Positions 21,021 through 29,525 of a stretch of DNA of 52,554 bases are shown one piece after another. How positions within the stretch are numbered: position 1 is the first letter of the stretch; each line of letters begins with the position of its first letter. The notes beneath the pieces are model-generated. The model saw only the letters and a list, made by a program, of their open reading frames with translations, was not told where the DNA came from and made no database searches. The stretch comes from Bradyrhizobium oropedii (GTDB taxonomy: Bacteria > Pseudomonadota > Alphaproteobacteria > Rhizobiales > Xanthobacteraceae), in contig NZ_JACMYO010000043.1 in NCBI RefSeq assembly GCF_020889685.1, positions 1 to 52,554 on the forward strand, read 5' to 3'. Made by a program: the position numbers and the translations under genes.

Positions 21021-22457
21021 ATGAGCTTTTCCAGTGCAGGTTATCAGTTGCAGCCGGTGCTGCCGGAGCTGGTGCTCGCGGTCGGCGCCATGGTGCTGTT
21101 GATGATCGGAGCCTATCGCGGGCAGGGGACGACCCGGCTGATCACCACGCTCGCGGTGTGTCTCCTGGTGCTGACCGGCGTGCTGGAGCTCTGGCTGCCG
21201 GCCGGCAAGCTCGTGACCTTCGGCGGCAGCTTCATCGTCGACGATTTCGCGCGATTCCTGAAGGTCCTCGCGCTGATCGCCTCGGCGGCGACGCTGATTC
21301 TGTCGACCGAGTACCTGTCGCAGCCGTCGACCCGCAACTTCGAGTTCTCGATCCTGGTGCTGCTGTCGACGCTCGGCATGATGGTGCTGATCTCAGCCGG
21401 TGACCTGATTTCGCTCTATCTCGGTCTCGAGCTGATGGGCCTTGCGCTTTACGTCGTCGCTGCCAGCCAGCGGGACAATGCCAAGTCGAGCGAGGCCGGG
21501 CTGAAGTATTTCGTGCTCGGCGCGCTGTCGTCGGGCATGCTGCTCTACGGCGCCTCGCTGATCTACGGCTTCACCGGCACCGTCAGCTTCGCCGGTATCG
21601 CGGCAGCCGCCACCACCGGCAGCATCGGCATCGTGTTCGGCCTGGTGTTCCTGCTCGCCGGCCTCTGCTTCAAGGTCTCGGCAGTGCCGTTCCACATGTG
21701 GACGCCGGATGTCTATGAGGGCGCGCCGACGCCGGTGACCGCCTTCTTCGCCTCCGCCCCGAAGGTCGCCGCGCTCGCAGTGTTCACCCGTGCGACGCTG
21801 ACCGCGTTCCCGGGCATTGTCACCCAGTGGCAGCAGATCCTGGTGTTCGTGGCGATCGCCTCGATGGCGCTGGGCTCGTTCGCGGCGATCGGCCAGTCCA
21901 ACATCAAGCGGCTGATGGCCTATTCGTCGATCGGCCATATGGGCTTCGCGCTGGTCGGCCTTGCCGCCGGAACGGTCGAGGGCGCGCAGGGCGTGCTGGT
22001 CTACATTGCGATCTATGTCGCGATGACGCTCGGCACTTTCTCCATCATCCTGGCCATGAAGCGGAACGGCCAGGCGGTCGAGCAGATCAGCGATTTCGCC
22101 GGCCTGTCCCGCACCAACCCGCTGCTCGCCTTCACCTTCGCGATGCTGCTGTTCTCGCTGGCCGGCGTGCCGCCGCTCGCGGGCTTCTTCGGCAAATGGT
22201 ACGTGTTCGTCGCCGCGATCAAGGCAAACCTGTTCACGCTCGCAGTGATCGGCGTGCTGACCAGCGTGGTGGGCGCGTTCTACTATCTGTCGATCGTCAA
22301 GGTGATGTATTTCGACCAGCCGCTGACCAAGCTCGATCCGGTGCGTTTCGAGTTGCGCACCGTTCTTGCGGTCGCCGGCATCTTCAACATCTTCTTCTTC
22401 GCCTATCCGGGCCCGCTGGTGAGCGTGGCAACGGCGGCGGCGAAGTCGCTATTCTGA
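21021..22457 (+). CDS. nuoN: NADH-quinone oxidoreductase subunit N
   Basis: This 478-residue antiporter-like subunit is the last nuo gene. Signature segments are L-Y-L-G-L-E-L-M-G-L-A-L-Y-V (TM5 Glu), F-K-V-S-A-V-P-F-H-M-W-T-P-D-V-Y-E-G-A-P-T-P (TM7 Lys), and M-A-Y-S-S-I-G-H-M-G-F. It begins 10 nt after nuoM. A short hairpin repeat follows before birA, and transcription probably continues. Confidence 0.97.
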   Translation: MSFSSAGYQLQPVLPELVLAVGAMVLLMIGAYRGQGTTRLITTLAVCLLVLTGVLELWLPAGKLVTFGGSFIVDDFARFLKVLALIASAATLILSTEYLSQPSTRNFEFSILVLLSTLGMMVLISAGDLISLYLGLELMGLALYVVAASQRDNAKSSEAGLKYFVLGALSSGMLLYGASLIYGFTGTVSFAGIAAAATTGSIGIVFGLVFLLAGLCFKVSAVPFHMWTPDVYEGAPTPVTAFFASAPKVAALAVFTRATLTAFPGIVTQWQQILVFVAIASMALGSFAAIGQSNIKRLMAYSSIGHMGFALVGLAAGTVEGAQGVLVYIAIYVAMTLGTFSIILAMKRNGQAVEQISDFAGLSRTNPLLAFTFAMLLFSLAGVPPLAGFFGKWYVFVAAIKANLFTLAVIGVLTSVVGAFYYLSIVKVMYFDQPLTKLDPVRFELRTVLAVAGIFNIFFFAYPGPLVSVATAAAKSLF

Positions 22458-22465
22458 TGCGGACG

Positions 22466-22496
22466 GTTCCGAAAACGGGATGCTGGCTTTCGGAAC
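22466..22496. repeat. Inverted repeat between nuoN and birA
   Basis: Perfect 9-bp arms GTTCCGAAA (22466-22474) and TTTCGGAAC (22488-22496) enclose 13 nt and are followed by AGATCATGCGC. No T-run follows, so it is not a simple terminator. The arrangement (C-C/G-G-A-A-A arms, then GATCATGC) resembles the element at 32103-32136, suggesting one dispersed intergenic repeat family. Confidence 0.6.
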
Positions 22497-22518
22497 AGAT
22501 CATGCGCATAACTCCGAC

Positions 22519-23325
22519 ATGACATTCACGCTCGGAGCCCGGGCCGTTGCGGCGGGCTACAAGCTCGCCGCCTTCGATCAGATCGGCTCGACCAACGCCG
22601 AGGCGATGCTGCGCGCCCGCGACGGCGAGCAGGGGCCGATGTGGTTCGTGACGCCGGAGCAGACCGCGGGCCGCGGGCGGCGCCAGCGGGCCTGGATCGC
22701 GCCGCGCGGCAACCTTGCCAGCAGCATCCTCGAGGTGACGGACGTGCAGCCGGCGGTCGCCGCGACGCTCGGCTTTGCCGCCGGGCTGTCGCTCGATGCC
22801 GCGCTGCAGAAGGTCAGCATCGAGGCCGCGCTGCGGCTCGGACCGGACAGCCCGAAGTTCACCCTGAAATGGCCGAACGACGTACTGGCCAATGGCAAGA
22901 AGCTGTCGGGCATCCTGCTCGAGGCCGAGGCGGTCGGCAACCGGCTGGCGGTCGTCGTCGGCATCGGGACCAATGTCGTCGCAGCGCCCGAGGGAACGCC
23001 GACACCGGCGGTGTCGCTGGCGACGCTCGGCATCCAGATCGGCGCGGAAGAGCTGTTCGCCGCGCTGTCGGACGCCTGGGTCGAGTTTCGCGGCATCTGG
23101 GACGATGGCCGCGGCTTTCCCGAGATCCGCAGGCTGTGGCTGGAGCGTGCCGCTGGGCTTGGCCAGAAGGTCGCGGTCCAGACCGGCACCGCGACGCTCG
23201 AAGGCACATTCGATACCATTGACGACACCGGCTGCCTGATCGTTCGCTCCGCTGACGGACAGCGCAAACCCGTGACCGCCGGCGAGGTCTATTTCGGCAG
23301 CGCGGCCTCCGTGAGGGCTAACTGA
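22519..23325 (+). CDS. birA: Biotin--[acetyl-CoA-carboxylase] ligase (class I, no HTH)
   Basis: This 268-residue enzyme makes biotinyl-AMP and attaches biotin to carboxylase carrier proteins. The catalytic loop is G-R-G-R-R-Q-R-A-W (51-59), which differs by Gln from the usual G-R-G-R-R-G-R. Next come K-W-P-N-D-V and G-I-L-L-E, then a C-terminal SH3-like domain. There is no N-terminal helix-turn-helix, so it is an enzyme rather than a bio-operon repressor. The start is ambiguous: ATG 22519 gives the normal length; ATG 22480 adds 13 residues read through the inverted repeat and is less likely. The stop overlaps the rnj start by one base. Confidence 0.93.
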   Translation: MTFTLGARAVAAGYKLAAFDQIGSTNAEAMLRARDGEQGPMWFVTPEQTAGRGRRQRAWIAPRGNLASSILEVTDVQPAVAATLGFAAGLSLDAALQKVSIEAALRLGPDSPKFTLKWPNDVLANGKKLSGILLEAEAVGNRLAVVVGIGTNVVAAPEGTPTPAVSLATLGIQIGAEELFAALSDAWVEFRGIWDDGRGFPEIRRLWLERAAGLGQKVAVQTGTATLEGTFDTIDDTGCLIVRSADGQRKPVTAGEVYFGSAASVRAN

Positions 23326-24995
23326 TGGCGCGTCCCGACGAGCTCACCTTTGCCCCGCTCGGCGGCGTCGGCGAGATCGGCATGAACCTGTCGATCTATG
23401 GCCTCGGCAACCGCGAGCAGCGGTCCTTCCTCGCGGTCGACCTCGGCGTCTCCTTCGGCGACGAGGAGCATCTGCCGGGCATCGACCTGATCATGCCCGA
23501 CGTCCGCTTCCTCGAGAAGGAACGCAACAATCTGGTGGGCCTCGTGCTGACGCACGCCCATGAGGACCATTTCGGCGCCATCATCGACCTCTGGCCGAAG
23601 CTCGGCTGCAAGATCTACGCGACGCAGTTCTCTGCGGCGCTGTTCGAGGCCAAATGCGCCGCCGAGCGCAATCCGCCGAAAATCCCGATCACGGTGATCC
23701 CGTCGGGCGGGCGGGTCGATATCGGCCCGTTCAATGTCGAGTTCATCCCGGTCTCGCATTCGATTCCGGAATCGCACGCGCTGGCGATCAAGACCGACGT
23801 CGGTACCGTGCTGCACACCGGCGACTGGAAGATCGACCCGACCCCGATCATCGGCCAGCCGACCGACGAGCGGCGGCTGCGCGAGCTGGGCGACGAGGGC
23901 GTGCTGGCGCTGGTCGGCGATTCCACCAATGCGGTGCGCGACGGTCGTTCGCCCTCGGAGACCGAGGTTGCCGCCACGATCAAGAAGCTGGTCAAAGCGG
24001 CCAAGGGCCGGGTCGCGGTCACCACCTTCGCCTCCAATGTCGCCCGCGTGCGGGCGGTGGCTGATGCCGCGAACGCCGCCGATCGCGAGGTCGTCGTGGT
24101 CGGCCGCGCCATGGAGCGCGTGGTGCAGGTCGCGCGCGAATGCGGCTATCTCGACGGCTCGCACAAGTTCCGCAGCGCCGACTATTACGGCCATTTCCCG
24201 GCCGACAAGGTGCTGGCGCTGTGCACCGGCAGCCAGGGCGAACCGCGCGCCGCGCTGGCCCGGATCGCCAATGACGACCATCCGCAGGTGACCCTGAACA
24301 AGGGCGACACCGTGATCTTCTCCTCCCGCACCATTCCCGGCAACGAGAAGGCGGTCGGCGGCATTATCAACGGGCTGGTGACGCAGGGCGTCGAAGTCAT
24401 CACCGACCGTGAGCATCTGGTGCACGTCTCCGGCCACCCGCGCCGCGACGAGCTGCGCGACATGATCTCCTGGGTGCGGCCGCAGCTCCTGATCCCCGTG
24501 CATGGCGAGGCGCTGCATCTCGCCGAGCACGCCAAGCTGGCGCGCGCCGCGGGTGTCCCGAAAGTCCTGACCTGCCGCAACGGCGACCTCGTCAAGCTTG
24601 GGCCCGGCGATCCCGGCATCATCGGCGAAGTGCCGTCGGGCCGGCTCTACAAGGATGGAACCATCCTGGAGGATTCCAAGTCGCGCGCCGTGGTCGAGCG
24701 ACGCCGGATGGGCTTTGCCGGCTGCGCCTTCGTCGCCATCGCCATGACCCAGCAGGGCGAACTGGTCGACGAGCCCGAGGTTGATCTGGTCGGCATGCCG
24801 GAGAACAATGCCACAGGCGAATTGCTCGACGATATCGTGTTCGATGTGGTGGTATCGACGATCGAGGGCCTGCCGCGGGCGCGGCGGCGCGATCCGGATG
24901 CGCTGGGTGAATCGGTGCGGCGGGCGGTACGTGCGGCGCTGAACGAGCAATGGGGCAAGAAGCCGATCTGCGTCGTGCACGTACTGACGGTCTGA
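23325..24995 (+). CDS. rnj: Ribonuclease J
   Basis: This 556-residue metallo-beta-lactamase/beta-CASP nuclease acts in mRNA decay and rRNA maturation with 5'-3' exo and endo activity. The zinc motif T-H-A-H-E-D-H (His77, His79, Asp81, His82) is intact, and H-T-G-D-W-K supplies the later metal ligand. The beta-CASP region includes T-F-A-S-N-V-A-R-V, G-S-Q-G-E-P-R-A and the terminal V-H-V-S-G-H. Its position after nuoN-birA and before mce is the usual alphaproteobacterial context. Confidence 0.95.
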   Translation: MARPDELTFAPLGGVGEIGMNLSIYGLGNREQRSFLAVDLGVSFGDEEHLPGIDLIMPDVRFLEKERNNLVGLVLTHAHEDHFGAIIDLWPKLGCKIYATQFSAALFEAKCAAERNPPKIPITVIPSGGRVDIGPFNVEFIPVSHSIPESHALAIKTDVGTVLHTGDWKIDPTPIIGQPTDERRLRELGDEGVLALVGDSTNAVRDGRSPSETEVAATIKKLVKAAKGRVAVTTFASNVARVRAVADAANAADREVVVVGRAMERVVQVARECGYLDGSHKFRSADYYGHFPADKVLALCTGSQGEPRAALARIANDDHPQVTLNKGDTVIFSSRTIPGNEKAVGGIINGLVTQGVEVITDREHLVHVSGHPRRDELRDMISWVRPQLLIPVHGEALHLAEHAKLARAAGVPKVLTCRNGDLVKLGPGDPGIIGEVPSGRLYKDGTILEDSKSRAVVERRRMGFAGCAFVAIAMTQQGELVDEPEVDLVGMPENNATGELLDDIVFDVVVSTIEGLPRARRRDPDALGESVRRAVRAALNEQWGKKPICVVHVLTV

Positions 24996-25038
24996 CAAGC
25001 GCCTTCGAAGCGCGCACAACGATACAAGGGAGAGAGAG

Positions 25039-25443
25039 ATGCTGGGCCGGCTCAATCACGTCGCCATTGCAGTCAAGGACGCCAGGCAGGCCGCGAAGAT
25101 CTACGGCACCGCCTTCAACGCCGAGATTTCCGACGCCGTGCCGCTGCCGGAGCACGGCGTCATCACCGTGTTCGTGACGCTGCCGAACACCAAGATCGAG
25201 TTCATCGAGCCGCTCGGCGAGGCCTCGCCGATCGCGAAATTCGTCGAGCGCAATGCCGACGGCGGCATCCACCATGTCTGCTACGACGTGCCCGACATCA
25301 TCGCGGCGCGCGACCGCATGATCGCCGAGGGCGCGCGGGTGCTGGGCGACGGCCAGCCGAAGATCGGTGCGCACGGCAAGCCGGTGCTGTTCTTCCACCC
25401 CAAGGACTTTTCCGGCGCCTTGGTCGAGATCGAACAGGCCTGA
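25039..25443 (+). CDS. mce: Methylmalonyl-CoA epimerase
   Basis: This 134-residue glyoxalase-fold enzyme interconverts (R)- and (S)-methylmalonyl-CoA in propionyl-CoA metabolism. The first half-module begins L-N-H-V-A-I-A-V-K-D, giving the first metal His. The second contains G-G-I-H-H-V-C-Y-D-V, and the final Glu is in G-A-L-V-E-I-E. GGGAGAGAGAG lies just upstream of the start. It is followed at 6 nt by a DUF1467 gene, a pairing I know from other alphaproteobacteria. Confidence 0.93.
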   Translation: MLGRLNHVAIAVKDARQAAKIYGTAFNAEISDAVPLPEHGVITVFVTLPNTKIEFIEPLGEASPIAKFVERNADGGIHHVCYDVPDIIAARDRMIAEGARVLGDGQPKIGAHGKPVLFFHPKDFSGALVEIEQA

Positions 25444-25449
25444 GCGCGC

Positions 25450-25725
25450 ATGGCGTATCAAATCTCCACCAGCCTTGCGATCTACTTCGTGCTGTGGTGG
25501 CTCGTGCTGTTCCTGACGCTGCCGTTCGGCGTGCGCAGCCAGCATGAAGACGGCGTCGGCGCGCCCGGCACCGACCCCGGCGCGCCGATCATGGCGCGGA
25601 TGGGCCGCAAGCTGCTGTGGACCACGCTACTTTCGGCCGTGATCTTCGCGATCGGGATGTGGGCCTATTACGCCGGCTATCTGTCGGTCGAGCGGCTGTC
25701 GAAGCTGATGGGAATGCCGTTCTAG
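25450..25725 (+). CDS. DUF1467 family membrane protein
   Basis: This 91-residue protein has two TM segments (about 8-27 and 58-75). The conserved motif L-P-F-G-V-R-S-Q lies right after TM1, and a polar G-x-x-x-P-G-T-D-P-G-A-P loop follows, as in DUF1467. The function is unknown. It is translationally close to mce (6 nt) and appears to be the last gene of the nuo-birA-rnj-mce transcription block. Confidence 0.9.
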   Translation: MAYQISTSLAIYFVLWWLVLFLTLPFGVRSQHEDGVGAPGTDPGAPIMARMGRKLLWTTLLSAVIFAIGMWAYYAGYLSVERLSKLMGMPF

Positions 25726-26086
25726 AACTCACCGGTTCACCTCGCCCCGTGTGCGGCAGGGCTATCGCATGTAGCCGGCCTCTGCAGGGGCGGACTGTCA
25801 AAATATCGAAAACAACCCCATGCAAAGTAGCCGGCGGCGTGCCGGCATTCGACACGGCAACTTGACATGTCGGGCAAATCAGCGGCATTATTCTATTATA
25901 CAGAAATTGTGCAGACGTGCCTCTCTCCGTGGGAACGCGTAGAATGGGGCGAGGGAGCGCAGCGAAGTCGCCCGCATGAGCGAAGCGACATGCGGGAGCA
26001 TTGCCCCGGGTATTGCAGAGCCTGTCATCGGGCGCGCGTTCGCGCGACCCGTTGGCTCACCCGGTCCACGAACCGGAGCAACGGGC
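25726..26086. other. Gene-free region with repeat-like sequence
   Basis: These 361 bases separate the DUF1467 gene from the minus-strand orphan gene. Bases ~25795-25905 (CTGTCAAAATATCGAAAACA... TTGACATGTCGGGCAAATCA) match a sequence I recall as recurring between genes in Bradyrhizobium. Bases ~25915-26000 hold a GAGGGAGCGCAGCGAAGTCG segment and the hairpin at 25971-25996. I see no tRNA or plausible ORF. Confidence 0.5.
25971..25996. repeat. Palindromic repeat CCCGCATG/CATGCGGG
   Basis: Perfect 8-bp arms CCCGCATG (25971-25978) and CATGCGGG (25989-25996) flank AGCGAAGCGA. This is the type of short REP-like hairpin commonly scattered between Bradyrhizobium genes (from memory). No T-run follows. 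Confidence 0.65.
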
Positions 26087-27379
26087 TCAGCTTTGCTCCG
26101 GCCGGAACCACTCCGGCGACGGGCCGGTGATCGCCTCGATCTCGGGGACGAAGCTGCGATCGAGCGCCGCGACGAGCGTTGCCAGATTGTCGACGATTTG
26201 CGTCCATCGCTCGGCGCTGCCGATCGGAAACTGGCTCGGCAACTCGACCCCTCTCACTTCGCCGCGGACTGCGTGGCGCGAGGCATGGAGCGGCAGCGTC
26301 GCCTTGAAGCCGTGCCCATTGACCATGCCGATCACCTGCATGAAGGCCACAACCGAACTGTTCCAGCTGCCGACATCGGCCTGGAGGCTGACGGTGAGGT
26401 TGCCCGGGGTGCGCCGTTGCAGCCTGAAGGATCCGCTCTCGCCGCGACAATCGTAGCCGAGCGGCGCGAAGGCCCGAACCAGATCCGGCTTCTTGGGGCC
26501 GGTGCCCGGGCTTCCATCGGGAGCAGTCGCGGCGGCGCTCTCGACCTGATGCGGCAGATCGTGCGGGAGGGTATTGAGTAGTTCGCTCATCCCGGCCCGA
26601 TAGGCGCGCACGACCGTGCGGATGGCCTGGTCCATCTCAGGAGACAGGCCGCCGGCTGGCCCGGCGGCCGCCGCCGCAGCGGCGGGCGCCGTGACCATCG
26701 GGACCTGCACCGTCTTGCGGACCTTGCCGCACGCCGCGAGCAGGGCCGCGATCTCGGCCGGAGGTGCCGGCAATTTCTTGGCCTGCGGATCGGCTTCGAC
26801 GATGCGCAGCGCGGCCAGCGACCGCTGCCGCCCATTCACCCACCACTTGTCGTGCACGCCGATGCCGGGCGAGGTCGGGTGGCCGGCGCCGATGTCGACG
26901 CCGGCACGCATCAGGCCGCGAAGCGTCTGAAGGTCGGGCTGCGCGGGCAGCTGCGGACCGTCTGAAAAGCCGGGCACCGAGAAATGCAGGTCGATGGCGT
27001 GGCATGGAAATGACTTTGGGACGCCCTGTGCGATCTCCCTGATGATCGTGAAGTCGATCGCCTCGACGGCGCCGCTCTCGGTCACGTTCGACATCACGCG
27101 TGCTTCCGCCCTGCCAGGTCCAACCGAGCCGGTCGTTCGCACGAAGCGCCCCAATTCCGGCCAGCGCTTGATCACCCTTGCAATGCTGGAAATGCGCTTC
27201 GTTCCTGCCGCAGCTTGCACGGCGGCGATCTCGGCGGTGAGAGGGGGATCGGACAGCCTGAGGCGTACCGTCGGCTCGCCCAATCCGGCGGCGAGGAAGC
27301 CGGCGTGCACTCGCTCGACCATATCGACAAGCGCGTCCTTGCGGCTGGCGGCAAATATCGAGAACACGGCGACGAGCAT
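26087..27379 (-). CDS. Orphan 430-aa protein, function unknown
   Basis: The start is set at ATG 27379 because GGAGG precedes it by 8 nt; a GTG at 27394 overlaps that site. I do not recognise the family. Residues ~1-250 form one globular part with many His/Asp/Trp-containing segments (for example H-A-I-D-L-H-F-S-V and G-V-H-D-K-W-W-V-N-G). An Ala/Gly-rich linker (T-A-P-A7-G-P) follows, then a helix, and a C-terminal part of ~120 residues beginning V-R-A-F-A-P-L-G-Y-D-C-R-G and ending E-W-F-R-P-E-Q-S. There is no signal peptide or TM beyond a mildly hydrophobic start, so it is probably cytoplasmic. It is divergent from mtnK with 223 bp between them. The frame is intact and codon use matches its neighbours. 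Confidence 0.75.
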   Translation of the reverse strand: MLVAVFSIFAASRKDALVDMVERVHAGFLAAGLGEPTVRLRLSDPPLTAEIAAVQAAAGTKRISSIARVIKRWPELGRFVRTTGSVGPGRAEARVMSNVTESGAVEAIDFTIIREIAQGVPKSFPCHAIDLHFSVPGFSDGPQLPAQPDLQTLRGLMRAGVDIGAGHPTSPGIGVHDKWWVNGRQRSLAALRIVEADPQAKKLPAPPAEIAALLAACGKVRKTVQVPMVTAPAAAAAAAGPAGGLSPEMDQAIRTVVRAYRAGMSELLNTLPHDLPHQVESAAATAPDGSPGTGPKKPDLVRAFAPLGYDCRGESGSFRLQRRTPGNLTVSLQADVGSWNSSVVAFMQVIGMVNGHGFKATLPLHASRHAVRGEVRGVELPSQFPIGSAERWTQIVDNLATLVAALDRSFVPEIEAITGPSPEWFRPEQS

Positions 27380-27602
27380 GGCAACATCCTCCACTCGAAA
27401 ATGTCATCGTGAATTCTGAAACAACGCCGGCGGGGTAGGGCCTGATCTGTGGCTTCGGGGACTTCGTCTGGGGCATTGCGGCGCGTCCCGCCGCCTGCGA
27501 TTGTGGGCGTCGAACCGGGCTGTCAGCTCTTGCGGCAACGTGTCCGGAATAGCACAACGAGCGGCCAATGGCTCGGGTCTAAGTCTTGGGGAGGCGACCA
27601 CG

Positions 27603-28907
27603 ATGAACCTGCAGGCGCAACCAGGCTCCGGGCAGAGCCAGTATCGAATCCTGCGGGAAGCCGATCTGCGGGACTATCTCGCGAGCTTACCTGCCATCGT
27701 CACGCAGCTCGGCGGCACGCCGGCGGACTGGTCGATCAGCGAGGTCGGCGACGGCAACCTCAACCTCGTCTTTATCGTCAAGGGACCGAGCGGCGGCATC
27801 GCCGTCAAGCAGGCGCTGCCTTACGTGCGGCTGGTCGGCGAGAGCTGGCCGCTGCCGTTGTCGCGGGCGCATTACGAGCATCTGGCGCTGGTGCATCAGG
27901 TGCGGCTGGCGCCGAGCCTGGTGCCGGCAGTGCTGCATCACGACGCGCCCCTCGCGCTCACCGCAATGGAGCTGCTCGAGCCGCACATCATCATGCGCAA
28001 GGGCTTGATCGGCGCCACGCGCTATCCGCGTTTCGTCGAGGATATCTCGACCTTCCTGGCGCAGACGCTGCTCTTCACGTCCGATCTCGCGCTGTCGGCC
28101 GCGGAGAAGAAGGAAGGGATTGCGGCATTCGCCGGCAACCACGCGCTCTGCAAGATCACCGAAGATCTGATCTTCACCGATCCTTACCGCATCGCCGAGC
28201 AGAACCGCTGGACCACGCCGTATCTCGACGCCACGGCGGCGGCGTTCCGCGAGGATCTCGATCTGCATGTCGCGATCTCCAGGCTCAAGCTGAAGTTCAT
28301 GGCGAGCCCGCAGGCACTGCTGCACGGTGACTTGCACACCGGCTCGATCATGGTCACCGACGGTGAGACCAAGGTGATCGATCCCGAATTCGCTTTCTAC
28401 GGCCCGATGGGCTTCGACATCGGCGCCGTGATCGGCAATCTCCTGATGGCCTATCTGGCCTCCGCCGGCCACGAGCGCACGCCGGGTGAGCGCGCTTCGT
28501 TCGAGGCCTGGCTGCTGGAAACCATCGAGGGCGTCTGGACCGAATTCTCGCGAAAATTTCTCGCGCTCTGGCGCAACGATGCCAGGGGCGACGGCTATCC
28601 GGTGTCTTTGTTTGCGGGCGAGGCAGGCGCCGCGCGACTGGAGGCGGAGCGGCAGGCCTACGTAGCGAGGCTGTTCCAGGACACGGTCGGCTTTGCCGCC
28701 GCCAAGACCATCCGGCGCATCCTCGGCCTCGCGCACAACATCGATTTCGAATGGATCGCCGACGAGAAGCAGCGCGCGATCTGCGAGGCACGGGCCCTGA
28801 AGCTCGCACGCAACATGATGCTGGAGGCAGCGTCTTACGCGACGATCGGTGCCGTCACCTACGCCGCGCGCGAACTGCGCCACTGGCAGCCCGATTTTGC
28901 CAGATGA
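27603..28907 (+). CDS. mtnK: S-methyl-5-thioribose kinase
   Basis: This 434-residue kinase of the methionine salvage pathway phosphorylates methylthioribose using ATP. It is APH-like: the nucleotide-binding strand pair is around V-G-D-G-N-L-N-L-V-F-I-V-K, and the catalytic loop is H-G-D-L-H-T-G-S. The metal site is I-D-P-E-F-A-F-Y-G-P-M-G-F-D-I-G, which is characteristic of MtnK. The ATG at 27603 has GGGGAGG upstream. No mtnA or other salvage gene is beside it. I looked for a SAM-type riboswitch in the 223-bp leader and saw none. A degraded copy of its last ~120 bp lies at 30039-30157. Confidence 0.93.
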   Translation: MNLQAQPGSGQSQYRILREADLRDYLASLPAIVTQLGGTPADWSISEVGDGNLNLVFIVKGPSGGIAVKQALPYVRLVGESWPLPLSRAHYEHLALVHQVRLAPSLVPAVLHHDAPLALTAMELLEPHIIMRKGLIGATRYPRFVEDISTFLAQTLLFTSDLALSAAEKKEGIAAFAGNHALCKITEDLIFTDPYRIAEQNRWTTPYLDATAAAFREDLDLHVAISRLKLKFMASPQALLHGDLHTGSIMVTDGETKVIDPEFAFYGPMGFDIGAVIGNLLMAYLASAGHERTPGERASFEAWLLETIEGVWTEFSRKFLALWRNDARGDGYPVSLFAGEAGAARLEAERQAYVARLFQDTVGFAAAKTIRRILGLAHNIDFEWIADEKQRAICEARALKLARNMMLEAASYATIGAVTYAARELRHWQPDFAR

Positions 28908-28947
28908 CGATATCGATGGTCATGTACGGGAAACGCAGCGGCACAGA

Positions 28948-29325
28948 TCAGCTTTCGGCCGGACGCACAAAACAGAGAATGCCTGCCTCAGGCGTGAAAC
29001 AGACGACGGCGCGGTTCGTCGGGTTGTCGGTTCTGTCGATGATCCTGTTCGACGGGACCCGCAGCCAGAACGGTTTCGACATCTTCCAGCGACCATCGAT
29101 CAAGACCTCGTAGCCGTCTCGGTCCTGTCGAAACTCGACCGTCCGGCAATCCGCAATCGAGCAGCACGACGCACCGGTGCCTGGTTGCTTCAGGCTCTCA
29201 AACCATGGGGCGAGCGCGGGATTCGGGCTATCGGGCGGTGCGGCTACCGCGGCCTGGCTCAGAGCAAGCCCGACGGCGACGACGATCGTCTTGCCAATCC
29301 TCCCGTCTATCTCCCGATGTGCCAT
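28948..29325 (-). CDS. Small secreted protein with conserved cysteines
   Basis: This 125-residue protein has a signal peptide (T-I-V-V-A-V-G-L-A-L-S-Q-A-A-V-A, cleavage near A-A-P-P). The mature part has C-C-S-I-A-D-C followed by E-V-L-I-D-G-R-W and two more Cys near the end (V-V-C-F-T-P and I-L-C-F-V-R). I recall similar uncharacterised exported proteins in Bradyrhizobium. ATG 29325 was preferred over TTG 29337. It overlaps nothing and sits tail to tail with mtnK (40 nt apart). Confidence 0.75.
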   Translation of the reverse strand: MAHREIDGRIGKTIVVAVGLALSQAAVAAPPDSPNPALAPWFESLKQPGTGASCCSIADCRTVEFRQDRDGYEVLIDGRWKMSKPFWLRVPSNRIIDRTDNPTNRAVVCFTPEAGILCFVRPAES

Positions 29326-29525
29326 CGACGCTGACAAGAGCGTAACCCTCCGCTGCCGGCCGGAGATTAGCGCCGGCTCGGCTGGGCTTGTTCGAAAATT
29401 TTAGCGCGTTGCTGTCCGGAAAGCGGCCATACGTTCGGCCGGCGGGGACGGGACAACGACCGCTCATGACGCAGGGCAGGCGCGGCCGCGGGCGTCGCCT
29501 TATGATCTATCCTTCACAAATCTTC

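Noticed and set aside
17396..21022. Very long minus-strand open frame opposite nuoL and nuoM
   Set aside because: It is a low-complexity His/Arg/Asp/Gln-rich translation mirroring membrane-protein codons; nuoK, nuoL and nuoM account for the sequence.
22480..22518. Longer birA start at 22480
   Set aside because: It would translate part of an intergenic inverted repeat and adds residues absent from typical BirA proteins.
27380..27602. SAM or SAH riboswitch upstream of mtnK
   Set aside because: I looked for the conserved cores expected for methionine-salvage leaders and could not find one.
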